Assembly: GCA_028641055.1 (NCBI GenBank)
Contig: CM054062.1
Span: forward strand, 11,878,826-11,942,825
Length of the DNA: 64,000 bases
Direction of reading: 5' to 3'
Source: Alopecurus myosuroides
Taxonomy: Eukaryota > Streptophyta > Magnoliopsida > Poales > Poaceae
The notes under the pieces were generated by a model that was not told where the DNA came from, searched no databases, and saw only the letters and a program-made list of their open reading frames with translations. The position numbers and the translations under genes were made by a program. Shown here in pieces: positions 45,514 through 55,763 of the stretch; within the stretch, counting starts at the first letter, position 1; each line of letters starts with the position of its first letter.

Positions 45514-45556
45514 ACAAAATCCATCTCATTTGGGAGGCGTTGGGTTTGCTCTTACA

Positions 45557-47837
45557 CGCCGCCGGCGTCGACGAGGCGTACGTAGGTGACCCGCTGCTCG
45601 CGCTCGTGTTTCGACGGACGGACGTGAATAACAGATTCTCTCCCAATTATTGCCGACTCGACGTCGCGCGCGGTAGAGAAGGACATGGCAGGCCAGGCCG
45701 GCGTTGGCGTGCGCATGTAGGGAAGGTATCTCGTCTCATGCATCCCGTCGATCTCGAGCACGCACGCACGTCGGCCGCGCCTGCGCATGCATCGATCATG
45801 TCAGGGACATGTGTGTGTACGTGCAGCCTGCAGCCAGTGGGAGATCAGGCAGGCAGCTATAGCAAGCTAGCGGCAGGCCTGATCAGTGAGCCAGTGAGGC
45901 CTCATGGTTAGATCGTACTATGGCTAGGCCTAAGCTAGCTACCTGGTTAATGATGCCGCTTCCTGGATAGATGTGCGTGTTGCAAGAATATGCTACACAA
46001 CTTTCCCTCTCTCTAAATGATTTGGGCAAGATCGTGTCGTGGCTGATGGAACGGCCGGGAGACGTACCGTGTAAGCGCGTGCCATGCATGGGTCGTGTAC
46101 AACATGTAACGTAAGAGGTCGATCGATGCACGAGCTCGCACTGTACGTACGCATATTCTTCTTCCTTGGCATCTGTAAAGCCTGCATCTTTTCACCCGAT
46201 CTCTCTGCAACTGTAGCGATCGTGTACCTCCAAGAACGACTCACAGCCTGCTGATGGATATGCGCGCGTTACATGCACGCTTGCAAACTTGCAAGCTGTA
46301 ATGCTCAAACAGTTCGACTTATACTTGCCTATTTATGTTTGTATTGTATCGATCCATCTGCCAGAAAGCATATATAGCGGCCTAGCTATGCTAGATCTAT
46401 GCTGATCACACGCGCAGATCGGCATAGTGTATGCATGCCCCAGCCCCAAGTGTTCGATCGATCTTGTGTCCATGACATGCAGGAGAGGCCATGGCTGGCC
46501 CCTGGCCTCCCATGGGACGTAGTGGCTACTTACATAGCTTCACGGGGGCTATGGATGCATGATGATGTGCATCTTTTGTGAGAGGAATGATGCAAAGGCA
46601 CATGGTCGAACACATATGGGAGTGAAGAGGATAACTGCATGGCATGGCGTGGGCAGGCCCGGATGCATGGCAGGGGTCCAGACTCAGTGGGCCTGATCAA
46701 GCTCCTTCGGCTCCACGCAATCATCTGAATCAGTACGTGTCTCAAAATTTTTAAAAAATGCAAACTTTTGCCGAATAAAGTATTGTATTTTGTGCTACAA
46801 AAGCATCATAAAATTACGGCTCTAAAACGGAAAAGCTCGATTTTGATCTTCACATTTATATTTACTTGCGTAGATCACAGATAGAAAAAATCTGATGAAA
46901 ATTGACTCAAACATGCATACTAGTGTATGTATTTGTAAGTTTGTTTTCAGAATTTTTTGGATATAAATGTGAATTTTTCAAAAAAAAACCCGGAAGATTG
47001 GGAACTAAAAGGACTTTTTGGGGCTTAGAGCCTTACCTACAATGACATGTCACATTCATACCAAGGTATATTATGCTTTAATCATAGGCATGTAATCTTA
47101 TGTGGCGATGACGACTTCACATTGTATTCGCTTCGCTATGTTCTTCCATTTCCCTTGGACCCATGGTTTGTCCATGATCGTTTGAACCACTTCGTTAAAC
47201 TTCTTTTTCACCTACATTCACACCATAGGCGCTCCCTTCTAATGTATTGTCAACTTTGTTCCTTAACTCGGCCAAATCCATATAGTAGTAAAACAACTCT
47301 CTAGAACCAGGCTATCGGGGATAGGATTGATTATCTCATTGCTGGGGGGGTGGGGGTGGGGGGTTTAGGTGATTGTAGCACCAAAGTTCTAAGGTGCAAT
47401 CTAGATTTTTTATGTAAGCAGATATTATAAGCAGAAGTTTATCCTAATAATATGTGCCGCAAATGAGTGAAACTAGATAAATAATGGTGTGTAGAATCTC
47501 GAATACCAAATGACATCGCTCTATTTAACCAGTGATTTGACAACATGTCAGTATTTACTATGGAAAATTTTCCTTCACATGTTTCTAAAATTCTATAATA
47601 ATGACACCGTCTCTCTCCACCTCTTCGATCGACCCATGACTCTAGCTTGGTGTGCATCCATCTAGTAACCATCCTGCATCCATTTATCTTACATCTGCTC
47701 ACACTATCTTCTCCCTCTCTTTTAGCGTATCACTATATCACGCAAATTTGACATTTTCAAATGTTGAGCCATGCAAGGCACGTCGGCGAGATTCCAAATA
47801 ATGAAACTAGAGCATAATAACACAACAATCGCTACTA
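45557..47837. other. Intergenic stretch without recognised gene
   Basis: GC-rich at first, then AT-rich. Short frames only, none with a known motif. A G-rich run lies at about 47344-47366. No terminus pair of a transposon could be defined. Confidence 0.45.
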
Positions 47838-47963
47838 CTCGCTCCGCTCCACAATATAAGCATTTTTTAGCAAGCTAACTAAGTCTAGATACATCTGTTT
47901 TAGCAACAACTAATATGCGACGGGGGAGTAGCTAAAATGGCTTATATTGTGGAACCGAGAGGG
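47838..47963. mobile_element. Stowaway-type MITE
   Basis: CTCGCTCCGCTCCACAATAT and its imperfect inverse ending CCGAGAGGG bound 126 bp. TA flanks at 47836-47837 and 47964-47965. Inverted AATATAAGC/GCTTATATT motifs extend the arms. Confidence 0.82.
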
Positions 47964-48458
47964 TAGTATTTGCTATGGAATGAATTCATATGATCCTAGA
48001 AAAATGTGAGCATGAATACCTTTTGAGGAACACATAAACCAGAATGGTAGACTCCAATATTGACGGTACGTTTGTTGTTGCAATGATAGGATAGGATTGG
48101 TAGCTTCTCGCAGCAGGAGGGGTGGCCAGTCACAGCAGTGGATAAAATAGTGAGCCTGCAGGTGTAAGGCTGCCATGGGATCGCCGGAGGATCTGCCAAA
48201 TCTGGGCAGTTTGCAGACCGAACGTGCAAGTGATTCTCCTGGTTTGCTTTTACCCACTTCCCGTTTCTAAAACATAAACAATACTTTAAGTTGCAGCAGT
48301 ATTTTTCTTGTTCATCCGTGTTAAATTTCATGGCTCAGTTATCGATATCTACCTTTAGATTCAGCACATATTCCCATCACAAAACTAATTAAGCAAATAT
48401 AATATGTAACTTCTCAAGCTCAATATAGTGACGCCTATAATCACCATTTAAAAGTCTA

Positions 48459-48715
48459 CTCCCTCCGTCCACGATAAAGTGTATATTTTCCTTTTTCGTC
48501 GGTCAAATTTATTAAACTTTAACTAACTTTACTGGGAAAAGTATTAACATTTATGATACCAAATTAATATCAATAGATTTGTCTTGACATAAAGTTTTAA
48601 AATATATCATTTTGATGTCATATATATTGTTACAATTTTCTATAAATTTGGTCAAAGTTTTAAAAGTTTAACTAAGTGTAAAAATAGATGTATACTTATT
48701 CATAGACAGAGGGAG
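48459..48715. mobile_element. Stowaway-type MITE
   Basis: CTCCCTCCGTCCACGATAAAG at the left, with the right end ATAGACAGAGGGAG and TA on both sides (48457-48458 and 48716-48717). The arms are diverged, so this is an older copy of 257 bp. Confidence 0.75.
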
Positions 48716-48758
48716 TAGGTTTCTTAGTAGATTCCACGGAACATAGGTCGACCTTATA

Positions 48759-48874
48759 CTCCCCCCGTTTCATATTAAAAGTCGTAAAAGCGAATGTATG
48801 TAGATATATGTAAGTGCTAGATAGTATATCCATTTTTAAGAGTTTTTGCGATAGTTAATATGAGACAGAGGGAG
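48759..48874. mobile_element. Stowaway-type MITE, short
   Basis: CTCCCCCCGTTTCATATTAA is matched by the inverse TTAATATGAGACAGAGGGAG. TA flanks at 48757-48758 and 48875-48876. Length 116 bp. Confidence 0.8.
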
Positions 48875-49180
48875 TATGAAAACTATAGAGCCCCCGATTA
48901 ATATATTACTTGGATATACTCCACCTTTCATAGACATGTGTAGGGACTAAAATTTCACCGGTAGAACCCCCCCCCTTTCATCCCGGTTTTTTAGGGCCAT
49001 TTGTCCCAGTTGCCCAACCAGGATGGGGCAGCCGAGACAAATGCCCCCCTCCCCCATTCGTCCCGGTTGTGTTAAGAACCGGGATGAATGGGTCGTCCAC
49101 GTGACCGCTGAGGGCTGGTCCCTGGCCAGGACCATTCGTCCCGGTTCTTAACAGGAATCAGGATGAATACCCCCGCTGCC

Positions 49181-49780
49181 GCGGCAACATTTTGGCCGTT
49201 TCTCTGCCACGACAGAAAATTAGATTCCATTTTAGGGTTTGGTCTGTCGTTTCTCTGCCTTTTTTTAGGGTTTAATTTGTTATATTCCATTTTATTAGTG
49301 GGCACCGGGGGAGAATAAAGTACTCTTTCCCACCTGTCATTGATGTCCCAGATCAACAATATGTACGAAGGGGCCCCGAGCGATGCGGTCGGGACAACCT
49401 CCGGCGTAGTGGGCACCGGGGGAGAAGAGGCTGCCCCCACCGATCGGGAAGCGGGCGCGATACTCTCTTTCTCATTGCCGCGGGGGGGGGGGGGGGTCCT
49501 GAGCCACCATGATTTTTTTATTGTATTTAATTTTATTAGAATATACAAGTATATATGGTGATCGCACTAGAATATAATTGAAAAAATATATAAGTAAGTA
49601 GGCACCATGACTCGAATATACAAGTAAGGAGTGAAGAATATACAAGTAGGTACTCTTTCCCATAATTAAGTACTCGAATACACCACCACATGCACCATGA
49701 CTCGAATATACACGTAAGTACTATGCATATAAGAATTCGAGTCTCAAGTTGTGAAAGAGTGATAGTATTCTCCTCCTGGC
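49181..49780. other. Non-coding interior of the decayed CACTA
   Basis: Contains a repeated GGGCACCGGGGGAGAA at about 49300 and 49410, a G homopolymer near 49482-49497, and AT-rich repeats of GAATATACAAGTA. No gene is supported. Confidence 0.4.
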
Positions 49781-49934
49781 TTTAGGATCTCCGCATCTCA
49801 GAATCCGCAAATTTTCTCTTGAATTGCTCGTATGTGATCCCTTGGTAGAAGACCGTCCCACGGCCGTTCGATCTAATATAAAGAAGAGTGGTCAATATAT
49901 AAGGAACTTTCAATAGATGGTAATAAGATAAACG

Positions 49935-49939
49935 TGATG
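49935..49939. repeat. Gypsy target site duplication
   Basis: TGATG here and at 59811-59815 bounds the Gypsy element. Confidence 0.93.
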
Positions 49940-50498
49940 TGTCGGATATATACTGAATAGGGGTATAGAAGATGGTAGACAAAAGAGCCGGACTACCAGG
50001 GTGGCCTACATGGTAATGGGCTTAGGTCCATTGGGCGGCCCAGTAGTCCGACGCGCAGGAGCCGGATTCTAGAAGAACCCGGATCACGGCCCACGTGATC
50101 TGGCTTGGAGGAGAAGACGGATTCCTTACTTTCCAAGTTACAAGTTAAACGTAGTCTTCTAGGTTTCTTGTTCTGTAAGCCCTAATCCGGCTATTATATA
50201 AAGCCGGACGGGAGATAGATTAGATAGGTTCAAGTTTCACAAGCTAAAGCTCTACGCAACTCGCCGAGAAGTTCATCCTCGTCGAGTAGCTAGATCTATT
50301 CCCTCACACTGTAACCCTGTTATACGGGCTTTAGTCCCAATTAGTGAGAAGTGCAGGAGTAGGTACGCCGTACTGTCGCGACGTACCGAACCTGGGTAAA
50401 ATCCCGTGTTCTGTGTTACTACGCTATCCCGTTACCCCACGTCTCTACCGTAGTCTCATGGCACCCCAGTCTATGAAAACTACTACGATGTCTCGACA
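49940..50498 (+). repeat. Gypsy 5' LTR
   Basis: Starts TGTCGGATATATACTG and ends GATGTCTCGACA. A TATATAAAG at about 50195-50203 is a good TATA box for the element's transcript. Its copy lies at 59252-59810. Confidence 0.94.
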
Positions 50499-53400
50499 GT
50501 TGGCGCCCACCGTGGGGCAAACGACGTCAGGCGTGAAATTCCGATCTGGGATACTCGGCGGAATTGGAAGATCGATCACTGTCGGAAGCTTGGAATTCGA
50601 CGACGACGTCGGGCGCTTCCTCGACAACGGATCCTACATACCGGCGCAAAACCACCTGGTAAGTGCCTGTGTGTTACCGATTGGATCTGCTAACATCTTT
50701 ATCGGACTAACCGCAGAGGCAATGGGGTTTTGCGGTGGAAGAAAATTTATCCCACCCGCCCTATACCCAGTCGAAGACGACTATGATGCCGGATTCTGCT
50801 CAGATCGCCGACAAAACAGTGATACGCACTTTATCGGCATGGTGCAATCCGAAATCGCTGAAAACACGGATGACGGAAATCCCGTGCAAGAGGCAGATAA
50901 CAACCTACCCGTCATAGAGACGGAAGAACCAATACCCGTCACAGAGACGGAAGATCCGACATCCGTCAACCAGACGATGAACTCGGAAGCAGAGTCCGTG
51001 CTTGCCGCCATTGAGGCGAGATTGGAGTCGGAAACCGGATCGGATAACTTCGACTCCGAAGACGAAGACGAGGATGCCTTCGTAAGAAAAGTTAAGTCCT
51101 TTCAAGAGGGATTCCATGAAGTGCTAATGGCAAAACCAGCTGATACAACGGGTGCCGACAGCCAGGAAAGCCCTAAAACCCTTCCGCCAGTGGAAGAGAG
51201 AGAAGACGGAGAAACTTCTCCGATATTCCCTAATGTCAAGGAGATGACAGAAGATGAACCTGTCAAAAAACCTCCTTCTTCCAAGAAAAAGCACCGTGCT
51301 TCTAAAAAATTCCAGTACAAACTCCGGAAGAAAAAGTCAGCTGATCTCGCTGATGAAAACCTGGAAGTTGGAGATATTAGTGGCACAAAGCACGCGGAAA
51401 AGAAATCTAAAGAAATCACTGCTCCGCCAATGACAGAACTGGAAGAGCAAGAACTATTACAAACACCAGTGGGACCAGATGAACCCCCTGAGATGCTGGA
51501 AGCCAGGAGACAAGCTTTCCAACGGCAACAGCAACATCTGCTTAGATCTCGGCAACATCTCCAACAAACCCATAATGACATCAAAGTCATGAAGGAAGAA
51601 ATAGAGGAGTACGAGAGAAAGCATAGATCTGCCTTAAAACCTACTAGGTTACCCGGAATCGCAAAACCGGAAGAACTGCCGCCAAAAGAAAGGTTTTATA
51701 ACCCATCTTGGCAAAAGCAGTTAAACGGCAAAGATGCCAAGGGAGAACCAATATACAAAACCGCAGCGGAAAACGCGGAAGCAGCGTTCGCCATCCTAAA
51801 CAACGATCTGTACTCCAACGGGGAAAAACTCCAAGGGGTGTATGCTTTCCTAGGAAAAGCATTACAGCAGCAACAGCGAGGCCAAGAGCGATCAGGGAGG
51901 CTGCATGACAATTCCGCCCTCTGCAAAACAGTCACTTGCGCTGCTGGAGCACCTGGACCGGAAGAACCCGGAGATTCGGATAAAAAAGAGGATCCGAGAA
52001 AAGACAAGAAAAACCCCGACAACCGGGACGCAGCGTCTAGAACCGGACCTCATCTCCCGAAAGATGGATATAAACCACACGATCGGGAAGACAAACACCG
52101 GAATGACGGCAAAATAATGCCACCTCCGAGAAACCCAGCTGAAAAAGCTGGAAGATACGATACACCTCACAGACGTGAAAGATCTCGGACACCGCCTAAA
52201 GATAAGGAAAGGTACAGGAGCAGGTCTCCACCTAATCCCAGGGGGCGTGACAACGGAAGAGATAGAGATAACCTCGGAAAAGCGCGTCCGCGCAACAATG
52301 GAAAAGAAAGGAGCAGATCCCCTTCTGTCCATTCAGCCGGGAGATATTCTGCACATATTGATAGAGCAGAAAAGGATGATCTATACTTTGGTCCTAAGTG
52401 TTTTACTGACAGGATCCGAAGGATAACCCTGCATTCTGGCTTCGCCAAAGTTGGTCCAACCTACCAAAAGTATACCGGCAGTACAAACCCGGATACCTGG
52501 CTCTCAGATTATTACACAGCCGTCCAAATCAACAACGGGACAGACCTGGAAGCTGTCAAGTTTCTTCCCCTAATGTTGCTAGACGGAGCCAGAGATTGGA
52601 TCAATGGTTTACCATCAAGAACTGTCGACAGTTGGGATGATATGGCGAGAGTATTTACTCAGCATTTTCGGGGAACATACAAACGCCCAAATAGCATCAA
52701 CCAGCTGAACCGTTGCACCCAATTTGAAGACGAACCATACGTGGATTTCATCTCCAGATGGACTGCAATGAAGAATAGTTGCTCTGGAGTAACTGACGTA
52801 CAAGCAATGCATGCTTTCGTCAATGGCCTAAAACCCGGACTTGTACCGTTCATGGTTGGTTCTAAAAAGCACAAAGATCTCGGATCTATGCTTACAACCG
52901 CTAACGAGCATGCTGCAGCCGAAGATGATATCAGAGCAAGAGGAGGCAATATTGAGTCACTGATACTGGCCAAGAAAACCCCCCGTTCTGATAAAAAAGG
53001 AACTCCGGAGTCAACAACAAAGCCCAAGGAGGTCAACATAGCCTTTGGAGGAGAAAAGGTGAACAAGTGGAAAGGCCGCAGTCCAGATCCAATCAATTAC
53101 ACTCCCGAAGAATGGGAGAGAATTAAGTCGGAACCCTGCGTCCACCACTCTCAGTTTGGGAAACCAACCCACACAAACGCGCAATGCCGGCTAAACAAGC
53201 ATATGAAAGGCAATGCAGGATCCGGAAATAAAGGGAAGGGTTCCAAGAGGAAACCTGCCAAACAAAAGCCAGAAGCTGAAAAAGAAGACAGTGAATCGGA
53301 CACTGATGACAAAATCCAGGAACAGCAGCGAAAAGGCGAACCCAAATTTCCGAGAGTTGATGGAGAAGCAATGTTAACTTTCCTAGCAACCCCGTCAGCA

Positions 53401-54162
53401 AAGGTGGCCAAAAGAACACTTCGAGAAATAAACGCGGTTGTTCCTGCGACCCCGAAATTCTTGAAGTACTCCAACACACCGATAATCTGGGATCAGTCAG
53501 ATCATCCCGGAAATATCCCTGAACCCGGCACACAAGCTCTTGTTGTAAGCCCTATTGTTCAAAACACTAGGCTAAGAAGAGTGCTGATGGACGGAGGATC
53601 CAGCATCAATATAATGTACCTGGATACACTGAAGCACTTGAAGATCTCCGAGTCCCAGCTCAACTACAGCAATATACGCTTCCACGGCATTGTTCCTGGC
53701 AGGCAAGCACGATCCCTAGGAGAAATTTCCCTAGATGTCACCTTCGGAGATAAAGATCACTTCCGGCAGGAAAAAGTATCCTTCGAAGTAGTGCCGTTCG
53801 AAAGCGTGTATCACGCAATACTCGGACGTCCGGCTTTCGCCAAATTTATGGCAAGATCTTGCCATATCTACAACAAGCTGAAGATGCCAGGACCCAAAGG
53901 AGGAGTAATCACCATTGCCGGTGATTTCAAGCTGGCAAACGAGTTGGAGAAAGAAAACGCCCTTTGCGCTCAGAGAGTTATAGCAAAGGAGGAACTGAAG
54001 GAATTAGCCAAGGAGGTATCGCCGAAAGAAATGCCGGCAGGAAAAGAAACTCGGAAGCCAACAGATAGCTTCAAGGCGTCCGAGAACACAAGACAGGTAA
54101 TCCTAGATCCCAAAGATCCGACAAAATTTGTCGTCGTAGGGACTGGGATGACCGACAAATAG
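50344..54162 (+). CDS. Gypsy gag-protease polyprotein
   Basis: The frame is open for 1272 codons. It already opens within the LTR, so the real start is uncertain: in-frame ATGs lie at 50344, 50458 and 50488. The N-terminal part is acidic and low-complexity, with a Lys/Arg/Ser-rich section near residues 620-670. A retrotransposon gag domain follows at about residues 700-870 (TWLSDYYTAV, LPLMLLDGARDWINGLP, FTQHFRGTYKRP). Next comes a knuckle-like CVHHSQFG...H...C and the aspartic protease (VLMDGGSSINIMYLDTL, later YHAILGRPAFAKF). The frame ends at TAG 54160-54162, directly upstream of RT sequence in the same frame. Confidence 0.88.
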   Translation: MRSAGVGTPYCRDVPNLGKIPCSVLLRYPVTPRLYRSLMAPQSMKTTTMSRQLAPTVGQTTSGVKFRSGILGGIGRSITVGSLEFDDDVGRFLDNGSYIPAQNHLVSACVLPIGSANIFIGLTAEAMGFCGGRKFIPPALYPVEDDYDAGFCSDRRQNSDTHFIGMVQSEIAENTDDGNPVQEADNNLPVIETEEPIPVTETEDPTSVNQTMNSEAESVLAAIEARLESETGSDNFDSEDEDEDAFVRKVKSFQEGFHEVLMAKPADTTGADSQESPKTLPPVEEREDGETSPIFPNVKEMTEDEPVKKPPSSKKKHRASKKFQYKLRKKKSADLADENLEVGDISGTKHAEKKSKEITAPPMTELEEQELLQTPVGPDEPPEMLEARRQAFQRQQQHLLRSRQHLQQTHNDIKVMKEEIEEYERKHRSALKPTRLPGIAKPEELPPKERFYNPSWQKQLNGKDAKGEPIYKTAAENAEAAFAILNNDLYSNGEKLQGVYAFLGKALQQQQRGQERSGRLHDNSALCKTVTCAAGAPGPEEPGDSDKKEDPRKDKKNPDNRDAASRTGPHLPKDGYKPHDREDKHRNDGKIMPPPRNPAEKAGRYDTPHRRERSRTPPKDKERYRSRSPPNPRGRDNGRDRDNLGKARPRNNGKERSRSPSVHSAGRYSAHIDRAEKDDLYFGPKCFTDRIRRITLHSGFAKVGPTYQKYTGSTNPDTWLSDYYTAVQINNGTDLEAVKFLPLMLLDGARDWINGLPSRTVDSWDDMARVFTQHFRGTYKRPNSINQLNRCTQFEDEPYVDFISRWTAMKNSCSGVTDVQAMHAFVNGLKPGLVPFMVGSKKHKDLGSMLTTANEHAAAEDDIRARGGNIESLILAKKTPRSDKKGTPESTTKPKEVNIAFGGEKVNKWKGRSPDPINYTPEEWERIKSEPCVHHSQFGKPTHTNAQCRLNKHMKGNAGSGNKGKGSKRKPAKQKPEAEKEDSESDTDDKIQEQQRKGEPKFPRVDGEAMLTFLATPSAKVAKRTLREINAVVPATPKFLKYSNTPIIWDQSDHPGNIPEPGTQALVVSPIVQNTRLRRVLMDGGSSINIMYLDTLKHLKISESQLNYSNIRFHGIVPGRQARSLGEISLDVTFGDKDHFRQEKVSFEVVPFESVYHAILGRPAFAKFMARSCHIYNKLKMPGPKGGVITIAGDFKLANELEKENALCAQRVIAKEELKELAKEVSPKEMPAGKETRKPTDSFKASENTRQVILDPKDPTKFVVVGTGMTDK
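50500..50518 (+). promoter_or_regulatory. Gypsy primer binding site
   Basis: TTGGCGCCCACCGTGGGGC begins one base after the LTR. This form is common in plant Gypsy elements of the non-chromovirus type. Confidence 0.8.
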
Positions 54163-55143
54163 GAAGGCGAGCTCATCAAGTTCCTCCGTGAGAACTGGGA
54201 TATTTTTGCCTGGTGTCCAGCTGACATGCCAGGCGTACCCAGGGAACTTGCTGAGCACCAACTCAAGGTTATTCCCGGATCAAAACCCGTCAAACAAGGT
54301 CTCCGTCGATTTGACGGAAGAAGACGGAAGGCTATTGGCAAGGAAATTATCCGGCTTTTAGCAGCGGATTTCATCAAGGAAGTAATCCATACTGATTGGT
54401 CCGCAAATCCGGTATTAGTGCCGAAGAAAGACACCACTGCTCTTAGAATGTGTATAGATTACACAGGATTGAACAAGTTGTGTCCGAAAGATAGGTTTGC
54501 GTTACCGCGAATCGATCAAATAATAGATGCCACTGCAGGCTCTGAGCTTTTATGCTTTTTGGATGCATACTCCGGGTACCACCAAATACGCATGAAAAAG
54601 GAAGATCAAATCAAGACTTCTTTTATAACCCCGTATGGGACGTACTATTACGTAACCATGCCTTTTGGCCTGAAGAACGCAGGTGCAACCTACCAGCGTT
54701 GCATGCAACGCTGTTTGCATAGTCAAATTGGCAGAAACGTCCATGTTTACGTGGACGATATTGCTGTCGTAACCAAGGAAAAAGATACACTCCTTGAGGA
54801 TTTGCGAGAAACCTTCGAAAACTTGCGCACTTACAAGATGAAGTTGAATCCATCTAAGTGCGTATTCGGGGTTCCCTCAGGAAAACTTCTGGGTTTCATT
54901 GTTTCTCACAGAGGAATAGAAGTTAACCCGGAAAAGATCAAGGCAATCTTGAATATCTCAAAGCCTACATGTGTAAAAGATGTCCAAAGATTGACGGGTT
55001 CCGCTGCAGCCGTCAGCAGATTTATTAGTTGGCTGGGGGCTAAAACCTCACCACTCCACAAACTGCTGAAAAAATTCGACAAAGTCAAGTGGATTGCGGA
55101 AGCCTGGGAACGTCTAGAAAGTTATGTACCTTTCCGTACTTAG
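54163..55143 (+). CDS. Gypsy reverse transcriptase region, truncated pol
   Basis: Continues in the gag-protease frame after the TAG. Its first ATG is at 54226. RT motifs are clear: LVPKKDTTALRMCIDYTGLN, LPRIDQIID, CFLDAYSGYHQI, TPYGTYYYVTMPFGL and the active site VYVDDIAVV, then the thumb and connection (FGVPSGKLLGFIVS, LLKKFDKVKWIAEA). The protein stops at 55141-55143, where RNase H should start. RNase H and integrase could not be found downstream. Without a separate promoter, expression would need readthrough or reinitiation at the amber codon. Confidence 0.88.
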   Translation, partial: EGELIKFLRENWDIFAWCPADMPGVPRELAEHQLKVIPGSKPVKQGLRRFDGRRRKAIGKEIIRLLAADFIKEVIHTDWSANPVLVPKKDTTALRMCIDYTGLNKLCPKDRFALPRIDQIIDATAGSELLCFLDAYSGYHQIRMKKEDQIKTSFITPYGTYYYVTMPFGLKNAGATYQRCMQRCLHSQIGRNVHVYVDDIAVVTKEKDTLLEDLRETFENLRTYKMKLNPSKCVFGVPSGKLLGFIVSHRGIEVNPEKIKAILNISKPTCVKDVQRLTGSAAAVSRFISWLGAKTSPLHKLLKKFDKVKWIAEAWERLESYVPFRT

Positions 55144-55763
55144 TTCAATTCTATGTAAACATCTTTTGAGATCATGAAATAAAGTTGTCGGAATGCTGTC
55201 ATCCATATTCTTTATAAGTGCAAAGTGTTTCCGCCTGATCTATTTCCCAATGATCTTACAAATTTCTCAACGTTAACCCGAATTGTGCTTGCGTACTCGG
55301 CGTTACAAAACTGAATGATTTTTCAGCCTGTTAACGGCTAAGGGAAACTTGAATCGCCTGTGTGCCCAAGTTTCACTTAAGAAACTTTCCTTAAAATTCT
55401 CTAAGTCTTATCTGATTGTGTCTGTGTTGGGTTATTGGAACTAGTTAGTAAAAATGCATTTAGCATGATCCATGTTTCCGAGTTTTAAAAACTGCTTGGT
55501 TCGTCCCCAGTTACTCGGCATGAAGATTCATATTGCTATTTGAGCCATTTCAAACACTAAGGACAGTTAAAGCATACACACCAGAGAACCTAGAAGATAA
55601 AGGAATGATAAAACCCAAAAAACTTGCAAAAAATTTCATAATTTAAACTGCAACAGATGGAAGTTTCATTCATACAAAAAGAAGCATCACATTTTTGGAT
55701 TACATTAAAAGAATAGTAATGCTCCTATTGTCTACTTTTTCTATCCAGGTTCCAGGTGACCCT
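55144..55763. other. Non-coding junction between truncated pol and antisense gene
   Basis: AT-rich, with no pol remnant recognised. It would hold the 3' UTR and polyadenylation signals of both the sense RT and the convergent antisense gene. Confidence 0.5.

Larger units (their letters stand above)
24947..45549. mobile_element. Possible outermost TIR transposon containing the nested cluster
   Basis: GCAAACCCAACGCCTC at 24947-24962 is matched by its exact inverse at 45534-45549. TCTTACA flanks both on the outside (24940-24946 and 45550-45556). Removing the Harbinger and Copia insertions leaves only about 1 kb of the element's own sequence. Its two ends also share loosely similar ACGGACC/GGTCCG type motifs. 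The 25.2-25.8 kb part is open in short frames with no known domain. The family is uncertain: the 7-bp flanking repeat is shorter than the 8 or 9 bp usual for hAT or Mutator elements, so this remains a hypothesis. Confidence 0.42.

Noticed and set aside
46740..46990. Weak inverted TTCACATTTATAT motif pair
   Set aside because: The inverted match is short and no target duplication was found.
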